A stretch of DNA of 32,920 bases from contig JANXLV010000321.1 of NCBI GenBank assembly GCA_025355005.1, positions 1 to 32,920 on the forward strand, read 5' to 3'. The notes below the pieces were generated by a model, which saw only the letters and a list, made by a program, of their open reading frames with translations, made no database searches and was not told where the DNA came from. Every line of letters starts with the position of its first letter. Positions within the stretch are counted from its first letter, which is position 1. The DNA comes from Myxococcales bacterium. Its GTDB lineage: Bacteria; Myxococcota_A; Polyangia; Polyangiales; Polyangiaceae. A program made the position numbers and the translations under genes. Below are positions 1-8,638 of this stretch, piece after piece.

Positions 1-939
1 CGCTCCGCCGCCGGCTGGCTCTTCAATTTCTCCGGCACCGGCGGCATGTGGCGCAAGGCCGCGATCGCGGACGCGGGCGGCTGGGAGCACGACACGCTCA
101 CGGAAGATCTCGATCTCTCGTATCGCGCGCAGATCCGCGGCTGGAAGGCCGTCTACCGCGAGGACGTCGTCACGCCCGCAGAGCTCCCGGAGGACGTCTC
201 CGCGTTCCGCGCGCAGCAGTTCCGCTGGGCCAAGGGAACCGTGCAGACTGCACGCAAACTCATGGGCCGCATCTTCGACCCGAAGTCGAACCTCACGCTC
301 TCGCAGCGCATCGAGGCCCTCTTCCACATGACGCCGCACTTCGCGTACCCGCTCATGGTGTTCCTGTCCGTGCTGCTGTTGCCGGCGCTCATCCTCATGC
401 CGGCGACCAACCCGCGCACGATGCTCCTCATCGATCTTCCGCTCTGCATCGGCACGACCGGCTCGCTCGCGGCGTTCTACGCCATGGCCGAAGCGGCACA
501 AGGTCGTCGGCGCTGGGATGCGCTGAAGCAGCTGCCCGCTCTCCTCGCGCTCGGGGCCGGCCTGGCGCCGCACCTGTCGAAGGCCGTCTGGGAGGGCATG
601 CGCTCCATGTCCGGTGAGTTCGTGCGCACGCCGAAGGCCGGCGTCACGAAGGCTGGCGTCCAGCGCTACGCCGCGCGCGCTGACCTGCCGATGATCGAGG
701 TCGCCCTCGCCCTGGTCTCTTTTGGGGCCGTCGTGGCCTCCGTGGAGACCGGCCACTGGTTCGCAACGCCTTTTGCGATGCTCTTCACGTTCGGGTACGG
801 ATACGTGGCCTCGCTGGTCGCCAGCGAGCAGCTTACCCGCAAAAAAGCCCTGCTTGCGGCCCCTGCGCTCGACAGCGTCCCTCCCCCGGCCTCGGTCCCG
901 GAGGGTGCCGCGGCGTCCGAATCCCAGCTCGCAGCGTGA
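1..939 (+). CDS. Membrane glycosyltransferase family 2, C-terminal part (partial at window start)
   Basis: The frame is open from base 1, so the 5' end lies outside the window; 312 residues are visible. The first residues read FNFSGTGGMWRK, typical of processive GT2 enzymes just after the acceptor-site loop. They are followed by TEDLDLSYR (the TED motif with the catalytic base Asp) and QQFRW, a Q(Q/R)xRW motif at about residues 72-76. Four or five hydrophobic segments follow (about 105-125, 140-162, 178-195 and 225-275), so the protein sits in the inner membrane with a cytosolic catalytic domain. Family knowledge: such cellulose-synthase-like enzymes use a nucleotide sugar to extend or transfer a beta-linked glycan or glycolipid; the substrate cannot be told from this fragment. 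The Ala/Pro-rich tail looks disordered. No terminator is obvious before the next gene. Confidence 0.88.
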   Translation, partial: RSAAGWLFNFSGTGGMWRKAAIADAGGWEHDTLTEDLDLSYRAQIRGWKAVYREDVVTPAELPEDVSAFRAQQFRWAKGTVQTARKLMGRIFDPKSNLTLSQRIEALFHMTPHFAYPLMVFLSVLLLPALILMPATNPRTMLLIDLPLCIGTTGSLAAFYAMAEAAQGRRRWDALKQLPALLALGAGLAPHLSKAVWEGMRSMSGEFVRTPKAGVTKAGVQRYAARADLPMIEVALALVSFGAVVASVETGHWFATPFAMLFTFGYGYVASLVASEQLTRKKALLAAPALDSVPPPASVPEGAAASESQLAA

Positions 940-1034
940 TTTTCAGCTTTACGAGGAAAAACGCTGTCTTGTAGTCTCGCTAGGTATTCGCTGCCAGTGT
1001 CCATTGTCAGGGTTACCTCCTGGGGGAACGCGTC

Positions 1035-1394
1035 ATGACGAAAGCTGAAATCGTCCAAGCGCTCTATTCGAAGGTCGGAGGATTTTCGAAGAAAGAGTCT
1101 GCAGACATCGTCGATCTCGTATTCGACATGATGAAGGAGACGCTCGGTCGCGGAGAAAAGATCAAGATCAGCGGCTTCGGCAACTTCGTCCTCAGGGACA
1201 AGCGGCAGAGGCCGGGGCGCAACCCGCAGACGGGAGACCCGATCCAGATCAGTGAGCGGCGCGTCCTCACGTTCAAGGCGAGCCAGATCCTGAAGCAAGC
1301 GCTGAACCCGCGTGGCCAGAGCGCTGCCGCCGGCCACGACGCTGATGCAGGCGCGCGCCGCACCGAAGGCGCCGCCGTGGACCACAAGGAATAG
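1035..1394 (+). CDS. ihfA: Integration host factor subunit alpha (HU/IHF family)
   Basis: A 119-residue protein with a complete HU/IHF fold at residues 1-92: N-terminal helices MTKAEIVQAL...FSKKESADIV, the GFGNF turn at 47-51 and the DNA-intercalating arm RPGRNPQTGD, whose Pro64 matches the wedge proline of IHF/HU. It is a nucleoid protein that bends DNA about 160 degrees in the IHF family and assists recombination and sigma-54 promoters; a sigma-54 activator is encoded at 4999. Residues 93-119 are an extra Ala/His/Asp-rich tail, longer than the roughly 100-residue E. coli protein. The ATG at 1035 is preceded by a GGGGGA ribosome binding site at about 1022. An ihfA gene followed by a MerR-type gene is an arrangement I know from delta-proteobacteria, which favours the alpha rather than beta label. 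The distinction from HU rests on that and on sequence resemblance. Confidence 0.92.
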   Translation: MTKAEIVQALYSKVGGFSKKESADIVDLVFDMMKETLGRGEKIKISGFGNFVLRDKRQRPGRNPQTGDPIQISERRVLTFKASQILKQALNPRGQSAAAGHDADAGARRTEGAAVDHKE

Positions 1395-1446
1395 GGATAG
1401 TGCGTACGCGCTCCAGAGCTCCGCGATGTCGCTTTCGGTGTAGTCG

Positions 1447-2124
1447 GTGGTCATGACCGTTTCCCTTCCTCCGAAGCTCTATTTCCGCATCGGTGAGGTC
1501 GCAGGTCTCGTCGGCGTGGAGCCGCACGTGCTCCGCTACTGGGAGCGCGAGTTCCGGAGCATCCGCCCCACCAAGAGCGCGAAGGGTCAGCGCGTGTACT
1601 CGCGCAAGGACGTCGAGGCGCTCATCGTCGTGAAGGATCTGCTGTACGCGCAAGGCTTCACGATCGCGGGCGCAAAGAAGCGTCTGCAGCGAACGCCCGA
1701 CCCTCGCGCGCAGGCGGGCACGGCTCCGGCCCCCCAGTCCGCCCAGCCCGCCCAAGCCGCACACTCCCCCACGGGTGACGAAGTCGACGACCAGGGTGAC
1801 GAAGACGAAGCGTCGACGCCATCTCCCGGAGGAGGTCGCGCGCCCGCACTCTCGCTCGGGCGCCACGCGGAGGAAGCTCTGCTCCGCACGCTCGACCGGC
1901 CACAGACGCCTGCCGCGCCTGCCGCACTTGCGCAGGTCGCGCTCACCTCCGTGCTCACCTCCGTTACCGTGCAACAGACGCAGCCCGAAGCCGTGGTCCC
2001 CATGCAAGCGAAGCGGGTCGTGCCGACGAACGGTTCTCAGCGGCGAGAAGTCGAAGGCACGCGCAAGGCGCTGATCTCCCTCCGCGCAGAGGTCGAAGCG
2101 CTGCTGTCCGAGCTCGGCGGCTGA
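1447..2124 (+). CDS. MerR family transcriptional regulator
   Basis: 225 residues starting at GTG 1447; an in-frame ATG at 1453 is an equally possible start and changes nothing in the domain. Residues 12-80 form the MerR winged helix-turn-helix: YFRIGEVAGLVGVEPHVLRYWE, then the wing GQRVYSRKDVEALIVVKDLLY and GFTIAGAKKRL. The rest is a Pro/Ala-rich disordered stretch (85-185) and a short C-terminal helix (about 200-225) that could dimerise. There are no effector-domain cysteines, so it is unlikely to be a metal sensor. It belongs to the MerR_1/RacA-like group that often sits directly after ihfA in delta-proteobacteria. The 52-base gap after ihfA suggests one transcript. The target genes are unknown. 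Confidence 0.88.
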   Translation: MVMTVSLPPKLYFRIGEVAGLVGVEPHVLRYWEREFRSIRPTKSAKGQRVYSRKDVEALIVVKDLLYAQGFTIAGAKKRLQRTPDPRAQAGTAPAPQSAQPAQAAHSPTGDEVDDQGDEDEASTPSPGGGRAPALSLGRHAEEALLRTLDRPQTPAAPAALAQVALTSVLTSVTVQQTQPEAVVPMQAKRVVPTNGSQRREVEGTRKALISLRAEVEALLSELGG

Positions 2125-2161
2125 GCGGGCTTACCTGCGTCTGCATGAGGCCACGACGCGC

Positions 2162-2743
2162 GTGAACGTAGAGCCGCTCGCGCTCGACCCGAGCTTCGTT
2201 CCAGACACGACCATCACGCCGCCAGCGCCCACGTCGATGGATCTCACCGTGATCTCATTCGAGGCGCGGAGGCACGGCGACGACGTCGCGCTCGTGGCTT
2301 GTTTCACCACGCCGCTACGTCACGGCTTCTCGCGGGATGAGGTCGCGCCGCTCGCCATCGACGCGCTGCGGGACCTGGGCCTGCGCAAGCTCGGCCTCGT
2401 CGACGCGACGAATGGCGCGCTCACGGATGTGGGCCCCGTCATTCGCCGGGTCGACGCCGCACGCACCTCCGCAGGCGTCGCCGCGACCGTGGTCTCCGAT
2501 CTGGGCTTCACCCAGAGCGGCGAGCTCGTGACCTGCGTCTCGGGCTGCACCAACGACGCTGCATGCGGCCAGGCGATCCGCGCGCCGCGGCTCGCGGGCG
2601 ACCTCACGGCGGCTCCACCACCCGGGCTCGCGATGTCGCTGCTGCTGGGCGGCGTGCATCACCCCGAGGGGGCCGTCGCGCTCGGCCTGACTGCAGCGCT
2701 CGCGCTCTCGGTCCTGGCCGTGCATTTCCGCCGGTATTCGTGA
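2162..2743 (+). CDS. Hypothetical protein with a C-terminal membrane segment
   Basis: 193 residues from GTG 2162, with a GAGG about 11 bases upstream. I do not recognise the family. Visible features are no N-terminal signal peptide, a globular mixed alpha/beta region at about 25-125, a CVSGCTNDAACGQ cysteine cluster near 130-143, and a hydrophobic helix at about 172-189 followed by HFRRYS. The layout suggests a tail-anchored protein with most of its mass in the cytoplasm, although the three clustered cysteines would also suit an oxidising compartment. Codon use and GC skew match the neighbours, and the frame is uninterrupted, which supports a real gene. It lies 37 bases after the MerR gene and is followed by a hairpin region. 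Confidence 0.62.
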   Translation: MNVEPLALDPSFVPDTTITPPAPTSMDLTVISFEARRHGDDVALVACFTTPLRHGFSRDEVAPLAIDALRDLGLRKLGLVDATNGALTDVGPVIRRVDAARTSAGVAATVVSDLGFTQSGELVTCVSGCTNDAACGQAIRAPRLAGDLTAAPPPGLAMSLLLGGVHHPEGAVALGLTAALALSVLAVHFRRYS

Positions 2744-2782
2744 CCGACCGGCAGCATTCGCGTCATTTTTTTGTGTGAATGC
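2730..2782 (+). other. Two adjacent hairpins with a T-tract, possible terminator or leader structure
   Basis: GCCGGT (2730-2735) pairs with ACCGGC (2747-2752). Immediately after it GCATTCGCG (2754-2762) can pair with TGTGAATGC (2774-2782) using two G-T wobbles, with seven T residues (2766-2772) in its loop. The first stem overlaps the stop codon of the upstream gene. The T-tract is 13 bases from the first stem, so this is not a textbook intrinsic terminator. It could separate the two genes or form a leader structure for the barrel gene. Confidence 0.3.
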
Positions 2783-2813
2783 GGGGCCTCGCACAGTAGA
2801 AAGAAGCCCTCCG

Positions 2814-4910
2814 ATGGCTTACCGCTCCCTGCAATTTCTTTGTGCCCTCGCGCCGCTGCTCATCGCCGAGGTCGCGAGCGCCCAGCCGGCAGACCCGAAC
2901 GCTGGCGATCCGAGGACACAGCCAGCCTCAGCCCCCGCTGCAGCCCCCGCCCCCGCTCCCGGCCCAGGCCCAGCCCCCCGGGCGTCTGGCCAGCCGGGCG
3001 ATGCGCCGCGGCCGAGCCTCATGCCCGCCGCGCCGAACGGCAGCAACGGCGCTGGTGCGAGCGCGAGCGGCACGACCGATCCCGCAGGCCCCGCGATCAA
3101 GGTCGATCCGCAAGGGGACAAGAAGAAGCTCGAGTCGCAGGGCACCGATCGCCCCGGCCTGATCGAGACCGAGATGGCGATGTCGCCGCGCGCCGTCTAC
3201 TCGGAGGACTGGTGGGCGCACACGCGTCCCGTCTTCGAGATCCACGGCTACTTCCGCACGCGCGCGGAGCTCTTTCACAACTTCACGCTCGGCCGTCACA
3301 ACGCCCCGGGCGACAGCCAGAACCTCTGGCCGCAGCCACTCGATCAGAGCTACGGCGACTCCAGCGGCAAGCCGCACGACGTCGTCCTCTGCGGTGATCC
3401 CAGCGTGACCGGCGCGCTCCAGCGCTGCATCGACAAGACACAGGCGACCGCGAACCTTCGCCTCCGTTTGAACCCGGAGATCCACATCTCCGACAACCTG
3501 CGGATCATGTCGCAGGTCGACATGCTCGACAACCTGGTGCTCGGCTCCACACCGGACGCCTACGCGATCCAGCCCAGCGCGAAGACCACGAGCGGCTATG
3601 GCCCCGCGGGCAACGGCTACAACGGCTACGCCCCGCTCGGCGCGTTCAGTACGACGCAGGGTCCGCCTACCGCGGGCGTGAACGGCTACAAGAACTCGAT
3701 CGACGTGAAGCGCGCGTGGGCGGAGTACCTCTCGCCCATCGGTCAGTTCCGCTTCGGCCGCATGCCCAGCCACTGGGGTCTCGGCATGGTCGCCAATTCG
3801 GGCGACTACCTCGACGCGAACTACCAGACCACGACGGACCGGATCATGTTCGTCAGCGGTCTCAAGTCGCTCGATTTGTACTTCGGCGGCGCGTGGGACT
3901 TCGTGTCCACCGGTCAGACGACCGCCTCCCCGTATGACGTCTACGGCGGTCAGCCTTACAACACGGGCAACCTCACCAACGTGGACCAGTGGACCGCGTT
4001 CATCGCGCGACGCACGAACCCGGAGCTCCAGCGTGGGCAGCTCGCCCGCGGGGAGATCGTCATCAACGGCGGCCTCTATACCGTCTATCGTCAGCAGTAC
4101 ATGGACGTGAAGGCGGGGGAGAACCCGCTGACGTTCGACTCGAGCGCGGACAACGCGAACCGCAACCTGGAGCGCCGCGGCGCGCAGGCCCTCATCCCGG
4201 ACCTCTGGGTCCAGGCCATGTGGAAGAAGCTCCGCGTCGAGGCAGAGTTCGCGAGCATCTACGGCCAGGTCGCGCAGACGCCGCAGAACGCGAACATCTC
4301 CACGCCCGTGAAGATCCGTCAGTACGGCCTCACGACACAGACCGAGTACCGCGCTGTCGAGGACAAGCTGAAGCTGCAGTTCGGCTTCGGCTACGCGAGC
4401 GGCGATCCGTGGGTGAACTCGCTGAACCCGGGCGCCACTGGCCTGCAGCCCGAGCTCAACGGCGGTCGCGGTCCCATCTCGACGTTCCGCTTCAACCCGG
4501 CCTACCAGGTCGACCTCATCTTCTTCCGCCAGATCCTGTCGCGCGTCGAAGGCGCCTACTACTTCCGCCCGAGCGTGGACTACGACTTCTTCCGTCAACC
4601 GAACGGGCAGAAGTTCGGCGGCGGCGCTGCGATCATCTGGAGCCGCGCGAGCGAGTTCGTGCAGACCCCAGGTCATCGTCGTGACCTCGGCGTCGAGCTC
4701 GATCTCAACCTCTACTACCAGGCGAAGGACGGCTCGCTGAACGACGATCCGAACAAGGTCGGCGGCTTCTACGCGATGCTGCAGTACGGCGTCTTCTTCC
4801 CGCTCGGTGGTCTCAACTACCTGCCGGGCGAGCAGAAGAGCACGCTCCTCGACAACTGGGACACGTCCAGCGCGCAGACCGTGCGCCTCTTCCTCGGCGT
4901 CGCGTTCTGA
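2814..4910 (+). CDS. Outer-membrane barrel-like protein, probable TIGR04551 family
   Basis: 698 residues from ATG 2814. This start is chosen over an in-frame GTG at 2775 because it places a signal peptide (MAYRSLQFLCALAPLLIAEVASA) at the very N-terminus. The mature protein begins with a Pro/Ala-rich linker (about 25-110). A long region follows that is rich in aromatic and alternating polar/apolar strands with Tyr, Gly, Asn and Arg, ending in LFLGVAF; a terminal Phe is typical of outer-membrane barrels. Phrases such as FRFGRMPSHWGLGMVANSGD resemble the myxobacterial family I know as TIGR04551, of unknown function; that assignment is from memory of its style. A porin or export channel is plausible and no substrate can be named. 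The end of the gene lies inside a 9-bp tandem repeat. Confidence 0.78.
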   Translation: MAYRSLQFLCALAPLLIAEVASAQPADPNAGDPRTQPASAPAAAPAPAPGPGPAPRASGQPGDAPRPSLMPAAPNGSNGAGASASGTTDPAGPAIKVDPQGDKKKLESQGTDRPGLIETEMAMSPRAVYSEDWWAHTRPVFEIHGYFRTRAELFHNFTLGRHNAPGDSQNLWPQPLDQSYGDSSGKPHDVVLCGDPSVTGALQRCIDKTQATANLRLRLNPEIHISDNLRIMSQVDMLDNLVLGSTPDAYAIQPSAKTTSGYGPAGNGYNGYAPLGAFSTTQGPPTAGVNGYKNSIDVKRAWAEYLSPIGQFRFGRMPSHWGLGMVANSGDYLDANYQTTTDRIMFVSGLKSLDLYFGGAWDFVSTGQTTASPYDVYGGQPYNTGNLTNVDQWTAFIARRTNPELQRGQLARGEIVINGGLYTVYRQQYMDVKAGENPLTFDSSADNANRNLERRGAQALIPDLWVQAMWKKLRVEAEFASIYGQVAQTPQNANISTPVKIRQYGLTTQTEYRAVEDKLKLQFGFGYASGDPWVNSLNPGATGLQPELNGGRGPISTFRFNPAYQVDLIFFRQILSRVEGAYYFRPSVDYDFFRQPNGQKFGGGAAIIWSRASEFVQTPGHRRDLGVELDLNLYYQAKDGSLNDDPNKVGGFYAMLQYGVFFPLGGLNYLPGEQKSTLLDNWDTSSAQTVRLFLGVAF

Positions 4911-4960
4911 TCGACCGGATCGGGCTGATCGAGCTGATCGCGCTGATCGAGCCGATCGCG
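4907..4960 (+). repeat. 9-bp tandem repeat, six units, spanning a stop codon
   Basis: Six consecutive 9-base units of consensus CTGATCGNG run from 4907 to 4960, with changes mainly at the first two and last two positions. The array begins in the last codons of the barrel gene, includes its TGA stop (4908-4910) and fills most of the gap before the NtrC-type gene. Read through, it would encode repeats of Asp-Arg-Ala. It is too short for CRISPR and has no spacers. Slippage is the simplest origin. Confidence 0.75.
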
Positions 4961-4998
4961 AAAGCCATCCACAGGGTGTAGGCTCGGGGCGAAGGACA

Positions 4999-6378
<1,380 letters not shown>

Positions 6379-6391
6379 GGCCGCCTGGATC

Positions 6392-7438
6392 ATGCGGCTC
6401 TCCGAGCTCGACTACGCCCTTCCCGAGGCCCAGATCGCGCAGGCTCCGCTCGCGGATCGCAGCGGCGCGCGCCTCCTCGTGGTCGGTCACGCGCAGCCGC
6501 ACGCGAAGATCGTCGACCTGCCCTCGCTGCTGCCAGAGGGCGCGTTGCTCGTGGTCAACGACACGCGCGTCATCCCTGCGCGCCTGCTGGGAACGAAGGA
6601 GAGCGGCGGCAAGGCGGAGATCTTCCTGCTCGAGCGCCTGGGACCCGACGCCTCCACGTGGAAGGCGATGGGCCGCGCGTCGAAGGGACTGCGACCTGGG
6701 ATGAAGGTGCGCGTCGGTGCGCTCGTCTTCACCATCCAGGAGCTCCTCGGTGGCGGGCTCTTCATCACCCACGCGGAGGTCACGAACGGTGGTGACGTGG
6801 CCGCCGAGATCGAGAAGAGCGGACGCGTGCCACTTCCGCCGTACATCCGGCGCGAGGACGACGCGGAGGATCGCCACCGCTACCAGACGATCTTCGCGAA
6901 GCACGATGGCGCCGTGGCCGCGCCCACCGCCGGATTGCATCTCACGCCGGAGTTGCTCGCCGCGATGAGCGCACGAGGCATCACGACGGCGACGGTCACG
7001 CTACACGTGGGCCTGGGCACGTTCCAGGCGGTCACTGTCGAGGACCTGGACGAGCATCCCATGCATTCGGAGCGCTTCTCCGTGCCGGTCGAGACCGCGA
7101 AGAAGATCGCGCACGCACGCGCAGAGAAGCGCGTGATCGCGTGCGTCGGCACGACCAGCGTGCGCGCGCTGGAGTCCGCGGCCGACCCCGAGCGACGCGG
7201 TCACGTACGCGCAACGAGCAGCGCAGAGACCCGGCTCTTGATCCAACCCGGCTACGACTTCCGCGTCACCGACATGCTGCTCACGAACTTCCATCTGCCG
7301 AAATCCACGCTGCTCGCGCTGGTCTCTGCGTTCGGCGGGACGAGGGAGGTGCTCTCCGCGTACGCTGTTGCCGTGCGCGAGGGCTACCGCTTCTTCTCCT
7401 ACGGCGACGCCATGCTGCTCTCGCGGAGGTCCGCGTGA
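6392..7438 (+). CDS. queA: S-adenosylmethionine:tRNA ribosyltransferase-isomerase
   Basis: 348 residues, full length for QueA, starting with MRLSELDYALPEAQIAQAPLADRSGARLLVV. Diagnostic stretches include LLVVNDTRVIPARLLG, GRVPLPPYIRRE (about 149-160), the AVAAPTAGLHLTPELL region, HVGLGTFQAV, and the C-terminal LLTNFHLPKSTLLALVSAFGG...YRFFSYGDAMLL. The enzyme transfers and isomerises the ribosyl part of SAM onto preQ1 at position 34 of tRNAs with GUN anticodons, giving epoxyqueuosine. It acts in the cytosol after tgt, which overlaps its stop codon by 4 nt (GTGA), so the two are translationally coupled. Their usual partners yajC and secDF do not follow here. Placement behind a sigma-54 activator gene is unusual but need not mean co-regulation. 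Confidence 0.97.
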   Translation: MRLSELDYALPEAQIAQAPLADRSGARLLVVGHAQPHAKIVDLPSLLPEGALLVVNDTRVIPARLLGTKESGGKAEIFLLERLGPDASTWKAMGRASKGLRPGMKVRVGALVFTIQELLGGGLFITHAEVTNGGDVAAEIEKSGRVPLPPYIRREDDAEDRHRYQTIFAKHDGAVAAPTAGLHLTPELLAAMSARGITTATVTLHVGLGTFQAVTVEDLDEHPMHSERFSVPVETAKKIAHARAEKRVIACVGTTSVRALESAADPERRGHVRATSSAETRLLIQPGYDFRVTDMLLTNFHLPKSTLLALVSAFGGTREVLSAYAVAVREGYRFFSYGDAMLLSRRSA

Positions 7439-8619
7439 CGGACGCAGCGGCGCCGGTCACGAGCCCTGCGACGCCGCTCACGTTCGCGGTGACTCACACC
7501 GACGGACACGCGCGCCGCGGCACGCTGACGCTCGCGCACGGCGTCGTCGACACGCCCACGTTCATGCCGGTGGGCACGCAGGGCAGCGTGAAGACGCTCA
7601 GCCCGGACGAGGTCGCGAGCACCGGTGCGCAGATCGTCCTCGGCAACACGTACCACCTGTGGCTACGTCCAGGCCCGGAGCTCATCGCGAGCCTCGGGGG
7701 GCTGCACGCGTTTTCCAGGTGGCCGCGCGCCATGCTCACAGACTCGGGAGGATTCCAGGCGTTCTCGCTCGGCGCCGCGAAGGGCGACGGCTCGCTCGTG
7801 AAGCTCACGGAGGACGGCGTCACGTTCCGCTCGCATCTCGATGGCACGAAGATGCACCTCACACCCGAGGAGGCCGTTCGTGTGCAGGCGCTGATCGGCG
7901 CCGACATCCAGATGCAGCTCGACGTGTGCCCGCCTGGTGAGTCCGAGCGCCGCGACGTGGAGGCAGCCGTCGCCCAGACCACGCGCTGGGCGCGCCGCGC
8001 GCTCGCCTCGCCCAGACCGGCGTGGCAGGCGTTGTTCGGAATCGTGCAGGGTGCATGCTTTCCGGAGCTGCGGCGCGCGCATGCAGCGGAGCTCGCCGCG
8101 CTCGAGCACGAGGGCCGCAGGTTCGACGGGCTCGCGCTCGGCGGCTTCTCGGTAGGCGAGCCGATCCCCAGGATGCACGAGACGCTCACGGAGATCGCGC
8201 ACGAGGTCGATCCCGCGCGGCCCCGCTACCTGATGGGCGTCGGCACGCCGCACGACCTTCTGGTCGGTATCGAGAGCGGCATCGACATGTTCGATTGCGT
8301 GTTGCCCACACGCAACGCCCGGAACGGCCAGGCATTGACGCGGCATGGTCGCATCGTGATCAAGCAAGCGCGCTTTCGCGAGGATCCCCTACCGCTCGAT
8401 CCAGACTGCAGCTGCGCGGCGTGCGCGGGCGGCTACAGCCGTGCGTACCTGCGGCACCTCTTCGTCGCCGGTGAGCTCCTCGTCCTGCGGCTCATGTCGC
8501 TCCACAATCTGCATTTTTTCGGCGAGCTGATGAGAGGCGCCCGCGCGGCGATCGAGGCCGGCGGAGGCGAGTTCGCTCGTTACAAACGTGACACGCTCGA
8601 CCGGATGAGCGCGACCTAA
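7435..8619 (+). CDS. tgt: Queuine/preQ1 tRNA-guanine transglycosylase
   Basis: 394 residues from GTG 7435, overlapping the queA stop as GTGA; the frame is open upstream but family alignment starts around LTFAVTHTDGHARRGTL. LTDSGGFQAF supplies the base-recognition Asp103, GGFSVGEP and YLMGVGTPHDLL follow, and MFDCVLPTRNARNG carries the nucleophile Asp287 (Asp264 in E. coli). The zinc site is Cys325, Cys327, Cys330 and His357 (CSCAAC...SLHN). The enzyme swaps guanine for preQ1 at tRNA position 34, giving the substrate for QueA. No queC, queD, queE or queF gene is visible in the window, so precursor synthesis or salvage is encoded elsewhere. Confidence 0.97.
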   Translation: MTDAAAPVTSPATPLTFAVTHTDGHARRGTLTLAHGVVDTPTFMPVGTQGSVKTLSPDEVASTGAQIVLGNTYHLWLRPGPELIASLGGLHAFSRWPRAMLTDSGGFQAFSLGAAKGDGSLVKLTEDGVTFRSHLDGTKMHLTPEEAVRVQALIGADIQMQLDVCPPGESERRDVEAAVAQTTRWARRALASPRPAWQALFGIVQGACFPELRRAHAAELAALEHEGRRFDGLALGGFSVGEPIPRMHETLTEIAHEVDPARPRYLMGVGTPHDLLVGIESGIDMFDCVLPTRNARNGQALTRHGRIVIKQARFREDPLPLDPDCSCAACAGGYSRAYLRHLFVAGELLVLRLMSLHNLHFFGELMRGARAAIEAGGGEFARYKRDTLDRMSAT

Positions 8620-8638
8620 ACGATGTATACTGGAAGAA

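Noticed and set aside
4907..4960. CRISPR-like array
   Set aside because: Units are 9 bases, contiguous and without spacers; no cas genes are present.
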